Source: Mangrovimonas cancribranchiae (GTDB taxonomy: Bacteria > Bacteroidota > Bacteroidia > Flavobacteriales > Flavobacteriaceae). From it: a stretch of 64,000 nucleotides of DNA. The notes below the pieces were generated by a model, which was given only the letters and a program-made list of their open reading frames with translations, did no database searches and was not told where the DNA came from. Where the stretch lies: positions 922,001-986,000 of the forward strand of contig NZ_CP136925.1 of NCBI RefSeq assembly GCF_037126245.1, written 5' to 3'. Positions 38,401-47,153 of this stretch are shown piece by piece (position 1 is the stretch's first letter; every line of letters starts with the position of its first letter). The position numbers were made by a program, and so were the translations under genes.

Positions 38401-41400
38401 CTTTATTATAGTTTTCGACAGCTGTTATGGTGTTGTCATAAGCGTTTAATTGTAAAGCGTTTTCACCACACTCACTATTTAATGGTGTATAATCTTGACC
38501 TGCGTAGGCCAAACTTGTATGAATGTCTATAAAGTTAGTACCATCATTATTATTTGTTCTACAACCGTTAACTAAAGTGGTTACACCAAAAGTTCTAATA
38601 CCTGGCGTAATAGGTGTTACTGTTGCAGAGGTTCCTACAGCAATAACATTATTATCTTCGTCGGTCCATTCTAGTTCATCATCAACTTGAGCATAAGCAA
38701 ATCCAACTCTGTCTACAGCCCATCCGCTAGCTAAAGTATTAGCATTATTTCCATTTCCAGAACAATTTATATTATTAGGATTGGGAAATGTAGAGTCTGT
38801 AATCGTACCACAGTCGGTATTACTACCATAAAATTTAAACATAACACGTAATCCAGAAAGTCCTGCATATGGGCCTAAGTTTAAAGAAGCGGGTAACATT
38901 CTAGGAGATGTTTGCCCAATGCATCTGTTACCTTGGCCAGAGGCTAAAATAACTCCAGATGTGGTTGTTCCTCCAGAAGTAGAATCGAAATCGTAATTTT
39001 CAATTGTTGATAGTTGCACAGTATAAGTGGCACCAGAATCGAATGATAACCAAATTTCTCCGCGTCCACCATTACAAAAATAAAAACTAGTTTCAAAGTT
39101 TAGTATAGCCTCACTAGACGTCATGCCAATTGTACTAAATACAGGTGTTTCCAAAGTGGTATAATTGGCAACTCCATTGGCCATGGCAAATTTGGTGTTA
39201 TCATTTGTGTCATAATTTATACCACTGAAAATTCTATTGTTATTAGAGTTAGTTTCTTTCCAAGTAGGCTGGTTAGTGTTGTTTCCGCTGGCAGGGAAAT
39301 CACCATCTACACCATCTACACGCCAACCATCTGGTTGTGCATAATTAAACTCACCACCTTCTCCAAATTGCCCGTTTGGTTGATCGAAAAAACTTTCGGC
39401 GCTAATTGATACAAAGTCATTTAAACAGATATTAAGTTCTGTATGATCTACAATTATTGGTGGTTCATCAGGTGGTAAAAATCGAATATATGCTTCAGCA
39501 GAAGTTTGTGTCACAGATGCATTATCAGGATCTTGTAAGACTAATCTAACGAAAGTGTCCATGGTAACATCCAATAGGGTATAAGTAAGTATTCCTGCTG
39601 TGTTAGGTATTTGTGTCCATGTTTCACCATTATCGGTTGAGTATTCCCACCATAAAACATCTGATGCTTGTAAATTATAGGTTCCTACAGGATGAAGTGT
39701 TAGTTCGATATCTCTTGGATCGCTTAAATCTCCTGGACAAGCCGTTACCTCAATTAGAGAACTAGGAGGTTGTGGGTTGTCTGGTACTGGATTAACAATT
39801 TCTCCTGTTAAATGAGTAAATAGATTTTTAGGAGGTTCTACTGTTACGTTTGCTGTACAGGTATTTGTATTGCCATTAGAATCAACAGCCGTTAAAGTTG
39901 TTGTTGTAGTATATAATAAGCCATTTGCAGCTTCTGGGAATACACTTGGAGATACCGTTAATGATGCAATCCCGCAAGCATCGTATGAACCATTATCAAT
40001 ATCTGAAGCTTGAATGGTAGCTTCTCTTGTAATGGCATCAATAACGACTACATAATCACTACATAGCATGGTTGGAGCTGTATCATCTACAACCGTAATT
40101 GTTGCAGTACAACTATCGCTATTTCCTGCATTGTCGTAAACGGTAAATGTTACGGTATTTGGTCCTACATCACTACAACTAAATGAATTTGGAGTTACTG
40201 TCATATTAGCAATACTACAGTTGTCAGTGGATCCATTATTTAAATTAGTAGCGGCAACTGTTATTGTACCATTAGAACTTAACACAGCAGTATAATCTTG
40301 ACATACTGCAGTAGGGGCTTGATTATCTGAAGGAATAACATCAAAAGTACAAGTACTTGTTCTATTAGAATCATCAACGGCTGTAATGGTAACTGTAACA
40401 GCTCCATAAATAACATCGCCTGCAGATGGTGTTTGCGTAATAGTAACATTGTTGTCGCAGTTATCATAAGCACTTACTAAACTTGTATAATCTTGAAGCG
40501 TAAAATTACAATTGGTATCATAAGATACATTTTGGTCTCCTATACAGTTTATAATAGGATCTTCATTATCAATTACCGTTATAATTTGATCACACTGCGA
40601 TGTATTTCCAGCTACATCAGTAGCATGCCATGTTATTGTTGTATTACCAACTGGATAGATATAGGTGTTAGGGTTAATTTCAGACCCATTAATTTCAGCA
40701 TATACGTCATCAATGCTACAATTATCATTTGCAGTTAATGCCCCCACAAAAGCAGTTGTACTACAATTGCCTGTCCCGTCTTGACTTGTGTTTATAGTAA
40801 TATCACTAGGACAAGTAATACTTGGGTTTTCATTATCATTAACCGTTACTGTAAACGAACATGTTGTGGAGTTTCCTCCAACATCGGTTATTTGGAATGT
40901 ATTTGTAGTTGTTCCTACTGGAAAAGCACTGCCAGAAGCTAAACCAGCAATTTGTGTAATACTTTGAATTCCACAATTATCATTACCTGAAGGTGTAGTG
41001 TAAGTAACAACTGCAGAACATATACCTATATCATTAGTTGTCGTAATATCACTAGGACAAGTTATAGTAGGATTTGTAATATCAGTAATAACTACATTCT
41101 GATTTTGTGTTGAAGTATTTCCATTACCATCCTCATAGGTCCATGTTACAACCGTAGTTCCTTGTGTTGTAATGGGTAAAGTTGCATTATGAGTTACCGT
41201 TACAGCAGTACAGTTATCGGTAGCTGATGGCGGCGTTAACGCCGTGACTTCACATTGCGCTGTGATATCACCTAAAGAAGCTACATCAGGTGTTGGCGTA
41301 GTGTCATCATTTATAATAACATTCTGATTTTGCGTTGAAGTATTACCATTACCATCTTCATAGGTCCATGTTACAACCGTAGTTCCTTGTGTTGTAATGG

Positions 41401-43441
41401 GTAAAGAAGCATTATGAATTACCGTTACAGTTGTACAGTTATCGGTAGCTGACGGCGGCGTTAACGCCGTGACTTCACATTGTGCTGTAATATCACCTAA
41501 AGAAGCTGTATCAGGCGTTGGCGCAGTATTATCATTTATAATAACATTCTGATTTTGTGTTGAAGTATTACCATTACCATCCTCATAGGTCCATGTTACA
41601 ACCGTAGTTCCTTGTGTTGTAATGGGTAAAGAAGCATTATGAATTACCGTTACAGTTGTACAGTTATCGGTAGCTGACGGTGGCGTTAACGCCGTGACTT
41701 CACATTGTGCTGTAATATCACCTAAAGAAGCCGTATCAGGCGTTGGCGCGGTGTCATCATTTATAATAACATTCTGATTTTGTGTTGAAGTATTACCATT
41801 ACCATCCTCATAGGTCCATGTTACAACCGTAGTTCCTTGTGTTGTAATGGGTAAAGAAGCATTATGAATTACCGTTACAGTTGTACAGTTATCGGTAGCT
41901 GACGGCGGCGTTAACGCCGTGACTTCACATTGTGCTGTAATATCACCTAAAGAAGCTGTATCAGGCGTTGGCGCAGTATTATCATTTATAATAACATTCT
42001 GATTTTGTGTTGAAGTATTACCATTACCATCCTCATAGGTCCATGTTACAACCGTAGTTCCTTGTGTTGTAATGGGTAAAGAAGCATTATGAATTACCGT
42101 TACAGTTGTACAGTTATCGGTAGCTGACGGTGGCGTTAACGCCGTGACTTCACATTGTGCTGTAATATCACCTAAAGAAGCCGTATCAGGCGTTGGCGCG
42201 GTGTCATCATTTATAATAACATTCTGATTTTGTGTTGAAGTATTACCATTACCATCTTCATAGGTCCATGTTACAACCGTAGTTCCTTGTGTTGTAATAG
42301 GTAAAGAAGCATTATGAGTTACCGTTACAGCAGTACAGTTATCGGTAGCTGACGGTGGCGTTAATGCCGTGACTTCACATTGTGCTGTAATATCACCTAA
42401 AGAAGCCGTATCAGGCGTTGGCGCGGTGTCATCATTTATAATAACATTCTGATTTTGTGTTGAAGTATTACCATTACCATCTTCATAGGTCCATGTTACA
42501 ACCGTAGTTCCTTGTGTTGTAATAGGTAAAGAAGCATTATGAGTTACCGTTACAGCAGTACAGTTATCGGTAGCTGATGGTGGCGTTAATGCGGTCACTT
42601 CACATTGCGCTGTGATATTGCTTAAAGTAGCTGTATCAGGCGTTGGCGGTGTGTTATCAAGTACTGTTACAATAGTGGTACAAGAATCTGTTTGTCCAAG
42701 GCTATCTTCGGCTGTAAGTGTGACTGTGACTGGTGTTCCAATATTGGAGCAATCAAAGGTATCGATATCTAGGCTTAGCGTTGGTGTATCAAAATCATCA
42801 TTAGATCCATCATTAATATCACCAGTTGTAATTGAGGCATTTCCTGAGGCATCTAAATATACAGTTAAGGTGCTAATGCAATTAGCAACAGGTGGGTTAT
42901 CTGCTCTAAAGGTAGCTGTGTAATTTCCACCACCGTTATTGGAGTAAAGGGTGAAGTCTGTTATATTATCACTATTAGAATCCCCATCTGCATGGGTGTA
43001 CACTTCAATATAATAATCACCTGAAGGTAATCCATTTCTCAAATCTATATTTGCTGCAGTTGATTGCCATAATTGGTTTTGACAACCAGCACTAGCACCA
43101 GGAATACCTGAATTATAAAAAATTTCAGTAGAAGAGAATGCAGGTGGTACTGAGGCTATGGGGTAAACACGATAATTTAGCCATCCGTTTAGAATGTTAT
43201 CTGAACCACATTTATACGTTTTATTTTCTCCGCCGTTTAATAGTAATTGTTGGCTTTGTGTAAAAATCCCTAGATTATTACTACCGAAGTCGGGATTCCC
43301 AGTGGTGGCATCTAAATCGTAATAAGTGTTTCCTGAGCCAGTATCTAAAACAATATAGCTTTCAAATATCCCCGATTGCCCATAAGAGTTATAAAGGGAT
43401 ATGAAAACACACACAATTAGGTGTAGGTAAAACTTTTTCAT
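35444..43441 (-). CDS. Giant T9SS-exported adhesin-like protein with seven HYR-like repeats and LamG domain (2665 aa)
   Basis: Paralogue of the 3110-aa protein. Signal peptide 1-21 (ending NSYGQ), an N-terminal beta domain (about 30-180), an HYR-like domain, seven 75-residue HYR-like repeats (about 265-789), further HYR domains (to about 1200), a region with KETNSNNNRIFSGINYD and a jelly-roll pattern (about 1350-1600), a LamG domain (about 1764-1930; FSIEVWVKPHS, HGWLDELRIWNKAL), the shared C-terminal module (GNPYPSAIDSRAF) and a T9SS type A domain. The last 90 residues are very close to those of the 3110-aa protein (for example NYLQST-EIYVKTPQ and ISEGSYIIKVL), indicating recent duplication or gene conversion. 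Its role is inferred to be adhesion or surface structure. Confidence 0.9.
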   Translation of the reverse strand: MKKFYLHLIVCVFISLYNSYGQSGIFESYIVLDTGSGNTYYDLDATTGNPDFGSNNLGIFTQSQQLLLNGGENKTYKCGSDNILNGWLNYRVYPIASVPPAFSSTEIFYNSGIPGASAGCQNQLWQSTAANIDLRNGLPSGDYYIEVYTHADGDSNSDNITDFTLYSNNGGGNYTATFRADNPPVANCISTLTVYLDASGNASITTGDINDGSNDDFDTPTLSLDIDTFDCSNIGTPVTVTLTAEDSLGQTDSCTTIVTVLDNTPPTPDTATLSNITAQCEVTALTPPSATDNCTAVTVTHNASLPITTQGTTVVTWTYEDGNGNTSTQNQNVIINDDTAPTPDTASLGDITAQCEVTALTPPSATDNCTAVTVTHNASLPITTQGTTVVTWTYEDGNGNTSTQNQNVIINDDTAPTPDTASLGDITAQCEVTALTPPSATDNCTTVTVIHNASLPITTQGTTVVTWTYEDGNGNTSTQNQNVIINDNTAPTPDTASLGDITAQCEVTALTPPSATDNCTTVTVIHNASLPITTQGTTVVTWTYEDGNGNTSTQNQNVIINDDTAPTPDTASLGDITAQCEVTALTPPSATDNCTTVTVIHNASLPITTQGTTVVTWTYEDGNGNTSTQNQNVIINDNTAPTPDTASLGDITAQCEVTALTPPSATDNCTTVTVIHNASLPITTQGTTVVTWTYEDGNGNTSTQNQNVIINDDTTPTPDVASLGDITAQCEVTALTPPSATDNCTAVTVTHNATLPITTQGTTVVTWTYEDGNGNTSTQNQNVVITDITNPTITCPSDITTTNDIGICSAVVTYTTPSGNDNCGIQSITQIAGLASGSAFPVGTTTNTFQITDVGGNSTTCSFTVTVNDNENPSITCPSDITINTSQDGTGNCSTTAFVGALTANDNCSIDDVYAEINGSEINPNTYIYPVGNTTITWHATDVAGNTSQCDQIITVIDNEDPIINCIGDQNVSYDTNCNFTLQDYTSLVSAYDNCDNNVTITQTPSAGDVIYGAVTVTITAVDDSNRTSTCTFDVIPSDNQAPTAVCQDYTAVLSSNGTITVAATNLNNGSTDNCSIANMTVTPNSFSCSDVGPNTVTFTVYDNAGNSDSCTATITVVDDTAPTMLCSDYVVVIDAITREATIQASDIDNGSYDACGIASLTVSPSVFPEAANGLLYTTTTTLTAVDSNGNTNTCTANVTVEPPKNLFTHLTGEIVNPVPDNPQPPSSLIEVTACPGDLSDPRDIELTLHPVGTYNLQASDVLWWEYSTDNGETWTQIPNTAGILTYTLLDVTMDTFVRLVLQDPDNASVTQTSAEAYIRFLPPDEPPIIVDHTELNICLNDFVSISAESFFDQPNGQFGEGGEFNYAQPDGWRVDGVDGDFPASGNNTNQPTWKETNSNNNRIFSGINYDTNDNTKFAMANGVANYTTLETPVFSTIGMTSSEAILNFETSFYFCNGGRGEIWLSFDSGATYTVQLSTIENYDFDSTSGGTTTSGVILASGQGNRCIGQTSPRMLPASLNLGPYAGLSGLRVMFKFYGSNTDCGTITDSTFPNPNNINCSGNGNNANTLASGWAVDRVGFAYAQVDDELEWTDEDNNVIAVGTSATVTPITPGIRTFGVTTLVNGCRTNNNDGTNFIDIHTSLAYAGQDYTPLNSECGENALQLNAYDNTITAVENYNKGAWVNNLYTVPDIAAGDTDYPGTGITGQWSIESSSFESCGTNALFSSISDPDATFTADPGTYTLRWTLANGCFDDITVTIKDCPRVDFDGTNDFVSFKNNYNLNNSFSIEVWVKPHSITNTKTVFSRKDANNNNNGYAINIVNGIVEFKWYNLVDSGTVSSGSYTINTDRWYHLAITFDGALYTLYVDGIPIDSANGSAPELSDSNIKALLGAMDASSTSTPINYFHGWLDELRIWNKALSVEHIRQMMNQEIVALGSDVGGTVIPTKIYGPDLNNDGIEDNPLLWSNLVGYYRMNLLCGDLSPYKGVSGRLRNITTSQQQTAPLPYTTRVANQSWGTDNTWTFFDVWDTPNSNGINGEPIDWNIVSISHNISTHNQDITLLGLLVNNGEVTVSNPGSPQDETNTGQMLWVTHYLDLDGKIDLVGESQLIQKRYYSYYNDDNDNTTPDVYTTYQFNESIFNNSSLGYLERDQQGTTNPFNYNYWGSPVAPNNASLDSNNNTINTFSIGDVLRDGTTTVDNPINRYLNWTGNYTASASNPAQVSRRWLYAYVNNPANSYADWEYKSNTGSIPIGLGFTMKGSGNTSNTEQNYVFVGKPNNGTIVSGITASQQSLVGNPYPSAIDSRAFILDNQNSITGTLYFWEHYTSNATHVTELYEGGYAALNFTGGVGAVQHPDLIASNNGTKIPERYIPVAQGFYVEAGTNNGEVVFKNSQRVYKTEAHTADSYDGSIFIRQANTNNTSSTTSNTMFSNDPVKRVRLNFLSPENGKRPLLLGFVPNNLATYNVDYAFDGRNTDESTNSDMSWLIENEKYTIQGVGDFDSSHQFPVSIFVEHTGLVKIELESLENFNQEVNVFVYDILTGTYSNINNMPFEMHLDSGEYSNRFYITFENDSTLSIIDEAHQNIMVNYLQSTNEIYVKTPQGILTKQVQLINLLGQTVFTWNATNKTISQELKIPVRNISEGSYIIKVLSNNNHSVNKKVIIKQ
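41075..42649 (-). repeat. Seven 225-bp in-frame HYR-like repeats
   Basis: Seven units of exactly 225 bp (75 residues, core DITAQCEVTALTPPSATDNC) fill 1575 bp. Units 3-6 alternate two sub-variants (NDNT/NDDT ends), so the array also shows a 450-bp higher-order period. Copies are almost identical at synonymous positions. Confidence 0.95.
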
Positions 43442-43513
43442 ATCAAACAGTTTTAAGCGTAAGTAGATTGGTAAATTTGATTTTTGCTATTAATCTAACT
43501 GTGAGGGAGTAAA

Positions 43514-43561
43514 CAAATATAAAAGAGGTGTGTTATGTATGTGTAAATATTCGTTTAAATG
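43514..43561 (-). promoter_or_regulatory. Promoter plus diverged upstream element of the 2665-aa gene
   Basis: The minus strand has ACATTTAAACGAATATTT and, 38 bp from the element G to the box end, TATATTTG at 43521-43514, a perfect -7 box. The element is the most diverged of the five, but the spacing is the same. Confidence 0.45.
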
Positions 43562-43665
43562 TAGTATTTGTCTTTTAAATGTAAAAAAAATATGTAGTAA
43601 TGGTCTGTAAATCAGTAATAAAAAATATTAACAGGGATGTTTGATTAAAAAATTATAGAAATTTA

Positions 43666-44121
43666 TTATTCGGTTCTCATTTTTCCTGTAATATCATCTA
43701 TTTTAATAAAAAAAACGACAGGCAAACTATCTTTTGTAGCTTTACTAGAAAATTGACTTATAAAATCTAATGTTCTGTGTTCTTTTACAGAAATTAAGTT
43801 TTTAACCCCTAATGAAAAATCATGAAGGTATGCTTTGGCTTCACTACGATCGATTTCGTTATAAGTTCCATGAACGACAATAGATTTCCAGTGGTTAATT
43901 GCCGTTATCTCAGAAACCTCCATAGCTACTTTTGTATGCCTTCTCATAGCTGTTATTTTATGGCCTACATTTGAGTAGCCTATAATAATATTATCAGTTT
44001 TATTGTAGAAATAAGTTATAGGCGCAATAAATGGCCGGTTTTCATAAATGTAGGCCAAATGGCCAATACAATTTCTTTCAAGAATAATGTGTCGTTCCTG
44101 GGGATGTAATGTTGTAATCAT
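43666..44121 (-). CDS. Pyridoxamine 5'-phosphate oxidase-like flavin-binding protein
   Basis: A 151-residue protein of the split-barrel FMN-binding superfamily (PNPOx-like, NimA/Rv-type). The pattern ERNCIGHLAYIYENRPFIAPI, then YSNVGHKITAMRRHTKVAMEV, is typical of these small flavin or F420 binding proteins, where the first segment contacts the flavin phosphate. Members reduce small molecules or bind haem or flavin, so a specific substrate cannot be named. It is divergent from the mla operon and shares a 156-bp upstream region that contains an FNR-like palindrome (44213-44226). On this side the palindrome is farther from the promoter, so co-regulation is uncertain. Confidence 0.85.
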   Translation of the reverse strand: MITTLHPQERHIILERNCIGHLAYIYENRPFIAPITYFYNKTDNIIIGYSNVGHKITAMRRHTKVAMEVSEITAINHWKSIVVHGTYNEIDRSEAKAYLHDFSLGVKNLISVKEHRTLDFISQFSSKATKDSLPVVFFIKIDDITGKMRTE

Positions 44122-44212
44122 TATTTTTTTAATTAGAACAAAATATTAATAACTAAAGATACTAATTACTTCTAATAAAGCCATTTAAAAAGGCTATTAT
44201 CAGGTGTGCTTT

Positions 44213-44256
44213 ATGATATATATCATTTTACCCACTAGAATATTACAATAACTTTG
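44213..44256 (+). promoter_or_regulatory. FNR/FixK-like box and -7 box of the mla operon
   Basis: Perfect 14-bp palindrome ATGATATATATCAT at 44213-44226 (TGAT-N4-ATCA core centred at 44219.5) and TAACTTTG at 44249-44256. The centre lies 36.5 bp before the last base of the -7 box, which places it near -43 relative to the predicted start of transcription, as for class II activators. Confidence 0.75.
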
Positions 44257-44277
44257 ATATTGGATGTTACAAAGTCT

Positions 44278-45060
44278 ATGTCAGGATTAAACACAACAAG
44301 AGCAAAATTAAACGCCTTTTTAATAGAAATAGGTGAGTTGTCTTACTTTACCTCACGGTTTTTTAAGGAAGCCTTTAAACGCCCATTCGAGTTTAAGGAA
44401 TTTTTGTACCAATGTTATAATATAGGAAACCGTTCTCTTTTATTAGTAGGCGTAACGGGATTTATAATAGGATTAGTATTAACACTGCAAACGCGTCCTA
44501 CATTAATGGATTTTGGAGCCGTTTCTTGGATGCCATCTATGGTTGGCATTTCTATAGTAAGAGAAATAGGACCTATTATAACAGCTTTGGTTTGTGCAGG
44601 TAAAATAAGTTCTGGTATTGGTGCCGAATTGGGTTCTATGCGAGTTACCGAACAAATCGATGCCATGGAGGTTTCGGGTACAAACCCATTTAAGTACTTG
44701 GTTGTAACCCGTGTTTTGGCCGTAACATTAATGTTACCATTGTTAGTGATTTTTGGTGATGCTATAGCGTTATTTGGTTCGTTTTTAGTCGAGAATGTCA
44801 AAGGAAATGTCTCTTTTACGCTATATTTTAATCAAGTGTTTAATGCTTTAGAATTTGGCGATATTATTCCTGCCACGATAAAATCGTTCTTTTTTGGATT
44901 AGCCATAGGTCTTGTTGGGTGTTTTAAAGGCTATTTTTCAACTAAAGGGACTGCTGGTGTAGGAAAAGCAGCAAATTCAGCTGTAGTATTCACCTCCTTA
45001 TTGTTATTTATTATCGATTTTATTGCTGTTTTTGTAACCGATATTTTTTATGATTTATGA
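44278..45060 (+). CDS. mlaE: MlaE-family phospholipid ABC transporter permease
   Basis: Inner-membrane permease of the Mla/MCE lipid transport system, which moves phospholipids between inner and outer membranes. The 260-residue protein has several membrane helices (LLLVGVTGFIIGLVLTLQ, VVTRVLAVTLMLPLLVIF, VVFTSLLLFIIDFIAVF) and the MlaE signature around IGPIITALVCAGKISSGIGAELGSM (in part). The ATG at 44278 is chosen; a TTG at 44254 would lie inside the -7 box. It overlaps the ATPase gene by 4 nt (ATGA), so the two are translationally coupled. The upstream FNR-like box suggests stress control of envelope lipid transport. Confidence 0.93.
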   Translation: MSGLNTTRAKLNAFLIEIGELSYFTSRFFKEAFKRPFEFKEFLYQCYNIGNRSLLLVGVTGFIIGLVLTLQTRPTLMDFGAVSWMPSMVGISIVREIGPIITALVCAGKISSGIGAELGSMRVTEQIDAMEVSGTNPFKYLVVTRVLAVTLMLPLLVIFGDAIALFGSFLVENVKGNVSFTLYFNQVFNALEFGDIIPATIKSFFFGLAIGLVGCFKGYFSTKGTAGVGKAANSAVVFTSLLLFIIDFIAVFVTDIFYDL

Positions 45061-45818
45061 AAGATGAAGCAACTATAACATCCCGAGAATTAGTTCTTGA
45101 AATAAAAGACTTACACAAAAGCTTTGGTGATAACCATGTGCTTAATGGATTTAATATGAAGCTTTATCAAGGTGAAAACCTGGTGATTATGGGGAAATCT
45201 GGATCTGGTAAATCAGTTATGATAAAATGTTTAGTAGGCTTAATGGAAGCCGATAAAGGTACCATTACTGTTATGGATAATGACATTACAAAACTAGATC
45301 AAAAATCGCTAGATGTATTACGAGCCGATATAGGGTTTTTATTTCAGGGTAGTGCCCTTTACGACTCTATGACGGTAAGAGAAAATTTAGAATTCCCATT
45401 ACGTCGGCATAAAAGAGCATTTAAAAATCATAATAATACAGAAAAACTGGTTGTTGAAGCCCTAAAAAATGTAGGATTGGAGCACACTATTGATTTAATG
45501 CCATCCGAGTTGTCTGGCGGTATGAAACGTCGTGTAGCACTAGCAAGAACACTTATTCTACAACCTAAAATTATTTTATACGATGAGCCAACAAGTGGAT
45601 TAGACCCAATTACTGCCAAAGAAATTATTATTTTAATGCAAGATATTCAAAAAACGTATGGTACATCGTCGCTTATTATAACCCACGATGTAGATTGTGC
45701 ACGGGTAATTTCAGATAGAATGATTTTATTAATAGATGGCGTAGACTATGCTAAAGGAACTTTTAAAGAATTATCGGCCTCTAACGACCCCAAAATTAAA
45801 GCCTTTTTTAAACAATAA
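45057..45818 (+). CDS. mlaF: MlaF-family ABC transporter ATP-binding protein
   Basis: ATPase that powers the Mla lipid transporter. The 253-residue sequence has Walker A GKSGSGKS (46-53), Q-loop LFQGSALYDSMTV, signature LSGGMKRR, Walker B IILYDEPTSGLDP and the switch His in ITHDVDCA. It lies between permease and MCE protein genes in the usual order mlaE-mlaF-mlaD. No mlaB, mlaC or mlaA gene is nearby; many Bacteroidota lack them at this locus. Confidence 0.95.
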   Translation: MKDEATITSRELVLEIKDLHKSFGDNHVLNGFNMKLYQGENLVIMGKSGSGKSVMIKCLVGLMEADKGTITVMDNDITKLDQKSLDVLRADIGFLFQGSALYDSMTVRENLEFPLRRHKRAFKNHNNTEKLVVEALKNVGLEHTIDLMPSELSGGMKRRVALARTLILQPKIILYDEPTSGLDPITAKEIIILMQDIQKTYGTSSLIITHDVDCARVISDRMILLIDGVDYAKGTFKELSASNDPKIKAFFKQ

Positions 45819-45860
45819 TAACCTAGTTGAAACAAACAAAATATAACAAAAACTAATGCC

Positions 45861-46850
45861 ATGAAAAATACAAGTTCACAAAAATTGCGGTTAGGCGGGT
45901 TTGTTATAATTGGTACTATACTATTTATTGCCGCAGTGTATTTAGTTGGCCAAAAGCAAGATATGTTTAAAAAAACCTTTGCCATAAGTGCCTATTTTCA
46001 GAATGTAAATGGTTTGCAAAATGGGAATAATGTGCGGTATTCTGGCATAGATATAGGTACTGTAAAAAACATTACCATGATAAACGACTCTACTATAAAA
46101 GTAGAAATGACTATAGATGAAAAAATAATAAAACACATAAAAAAAGATGCTATAGCAACCATTGGTTCCGATGGGTTAGTAGGTAACATGATTGTTAATA
46201 TTGTACCAGGAAAAGGTAATGAAACAACCATTAGTAATGGCGATATCATAGAATCTTACAGTAAAATAGGCGCCGATGACATTTTAAATACCTTAAGTGT
46301 TGGTTCGGAAAATGCTGCCATACTTACAGCCGATTTATTAAAAATTACCGATGCCATGACGCAAGGAAAAGGCACACTAGGCGTCTTGTTAAACGATACC
46401 ATTATGGCTCAAGAATTACAGCAATCTATTACGAATTTAAAGACAGCTAGCTATGGTGCTACCAAATCGATAAATGAGCTCCAAGCTATTATTACATCAT
46501 TAAAAACTGATGATAATACGGTTTTAGGAATGCTTATAAACGATTCTATTTCTGGAGAAAAATTAAAATCTATTGTCTATAATTTAGAATCTTCAAGTGT
46601 AGAAATTGATACTATTCTAGGGAATATAAATACTGTGGTTAACGAATTTAATACTAGTGAAGGTGCCTATAATTACATTGTAAAAGATACTAGTTTGGTT
46701 AATAGTTTACAATCTACATTGAAAAACATTAATGAAGGAACCAATAAGTTTAACCAAAACATGGAAGCTCTAAAACACAACTTTTTAACACGAGGATATT
46801 TTAGAAAATTAGAAAGACAGGCTAAACGAGATGCAAAAAAAGACAATTAA
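45861..46850 (+). CDS. mlaD: MlaD-family (MCE) substrate-binding protein
   Basis: Membrane-anchored MCE-domain protein that forms the hexameric lipid-binding ring of the Mla transporter in the periplasm. The 329-residue protein has one N-terminal membrane helix (about 12-30), one MCE domain (about 38-116; FQNVNGLQNGNNVRYSGIDI and NIVPGKG) and a long helical C-terminal part (about 150-320) that may extend the channel. The gene starts 42 nt after mlaF and ends 9 nt from the convergent cbpM. Confidence 0.94.
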   Translation: MKNTSSQKLRLGGFVIIGTILFIAAVYLVGQKQDMFKKTFAISAYFQNVNGLQNGNNVRYSGIDIGTVKNITMINDSTIKVEMTIDEKIIKHIKKDAIATIGSDGLVGNMIVNIVPGKGNETTISNGDIIESYSKIGADDILNTLSVGSENAAILTADLLKITDAMTQGKGTLGVLLNDTIMAQELQQSITNLKTASYGATKSINELQAIITSLKTDDNTVLGMLINDSISGEKLKSIVYNLESSSVEIDTILGNINTVVNEFNTSEGAYNYIVKDTSLVNSLQSTLKNINEGTNKFNQNMEALKHNFLTRGYFRKLERQAKRDAKKDN

Positions 46851-46859
46851 ATGGGATGA

Positions 46860-47153
46860 CTAATCTTCAAAACGATGTAATTTGTTTTTAAGGGTTTGTA
46901 TTTCGTCTTGTAGCGATTCTATTTGTTTTAATAGATGGTGAATAGCATCTATACCTTCAAAGTTTATTTCTAAGTCGTAATGTAGTCGAATCATCTTTTC
47001 TACATGGTATAATTGCGTAGTTTTTAAATAGGTGTTGTTATTTGTACTTATAACTTCAATGAGTTCATAATCATGTAATTCATGTATAAACGTTACCGGA
47101 ACTTGATGAAGTGTACAGAACTTCTTAACAGAAATTAAGTTTGCTTTATCCAT
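46860..47153 (-). CDS. cbpM: Chaperone modulator CbpM-like protein
   Basis: A 97-residue protein in the position and size of CbpM, the anti-chaperone that binds the J-domain of CbpA and modulates it. The N-terminal SVKKFCTLHQVPVTFIHELHDYELIEV resembles a MerR-type winged helix (quoted parts: FCTLHQVPVTFIHELHDY), and the C-terminal part (LKQIESLQDEIQTLKNKL) is a coiled coil. It overlaps cbpA by 8 nt. The assignment rests on this pairing plus the sequence pattern. Confidence 0.85.
   Translation of the reverse strand: MDKANLISVKKFCTLHQVPVTFIHELHDYELIEVISTNNNTYLKTTQLYHVEKMIRLHYDLEINFEGIDAIHHLLKQIESLQDEIQTLKNKLHRFED

Noticed and set aside
43442-43665. Search for an additional gene or FNR-like box between the 2665-aa and PNPOx-like genes
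   Set aside because: No frame over 30 codons with a start and no TGAT-N4-ATCA; only the surface-gene promoter is present.
44254-44277. TTG start for mlaE
   Set aside because: It lies inside the -7 box; the ATG at 44278 gives a normal MlaE length.
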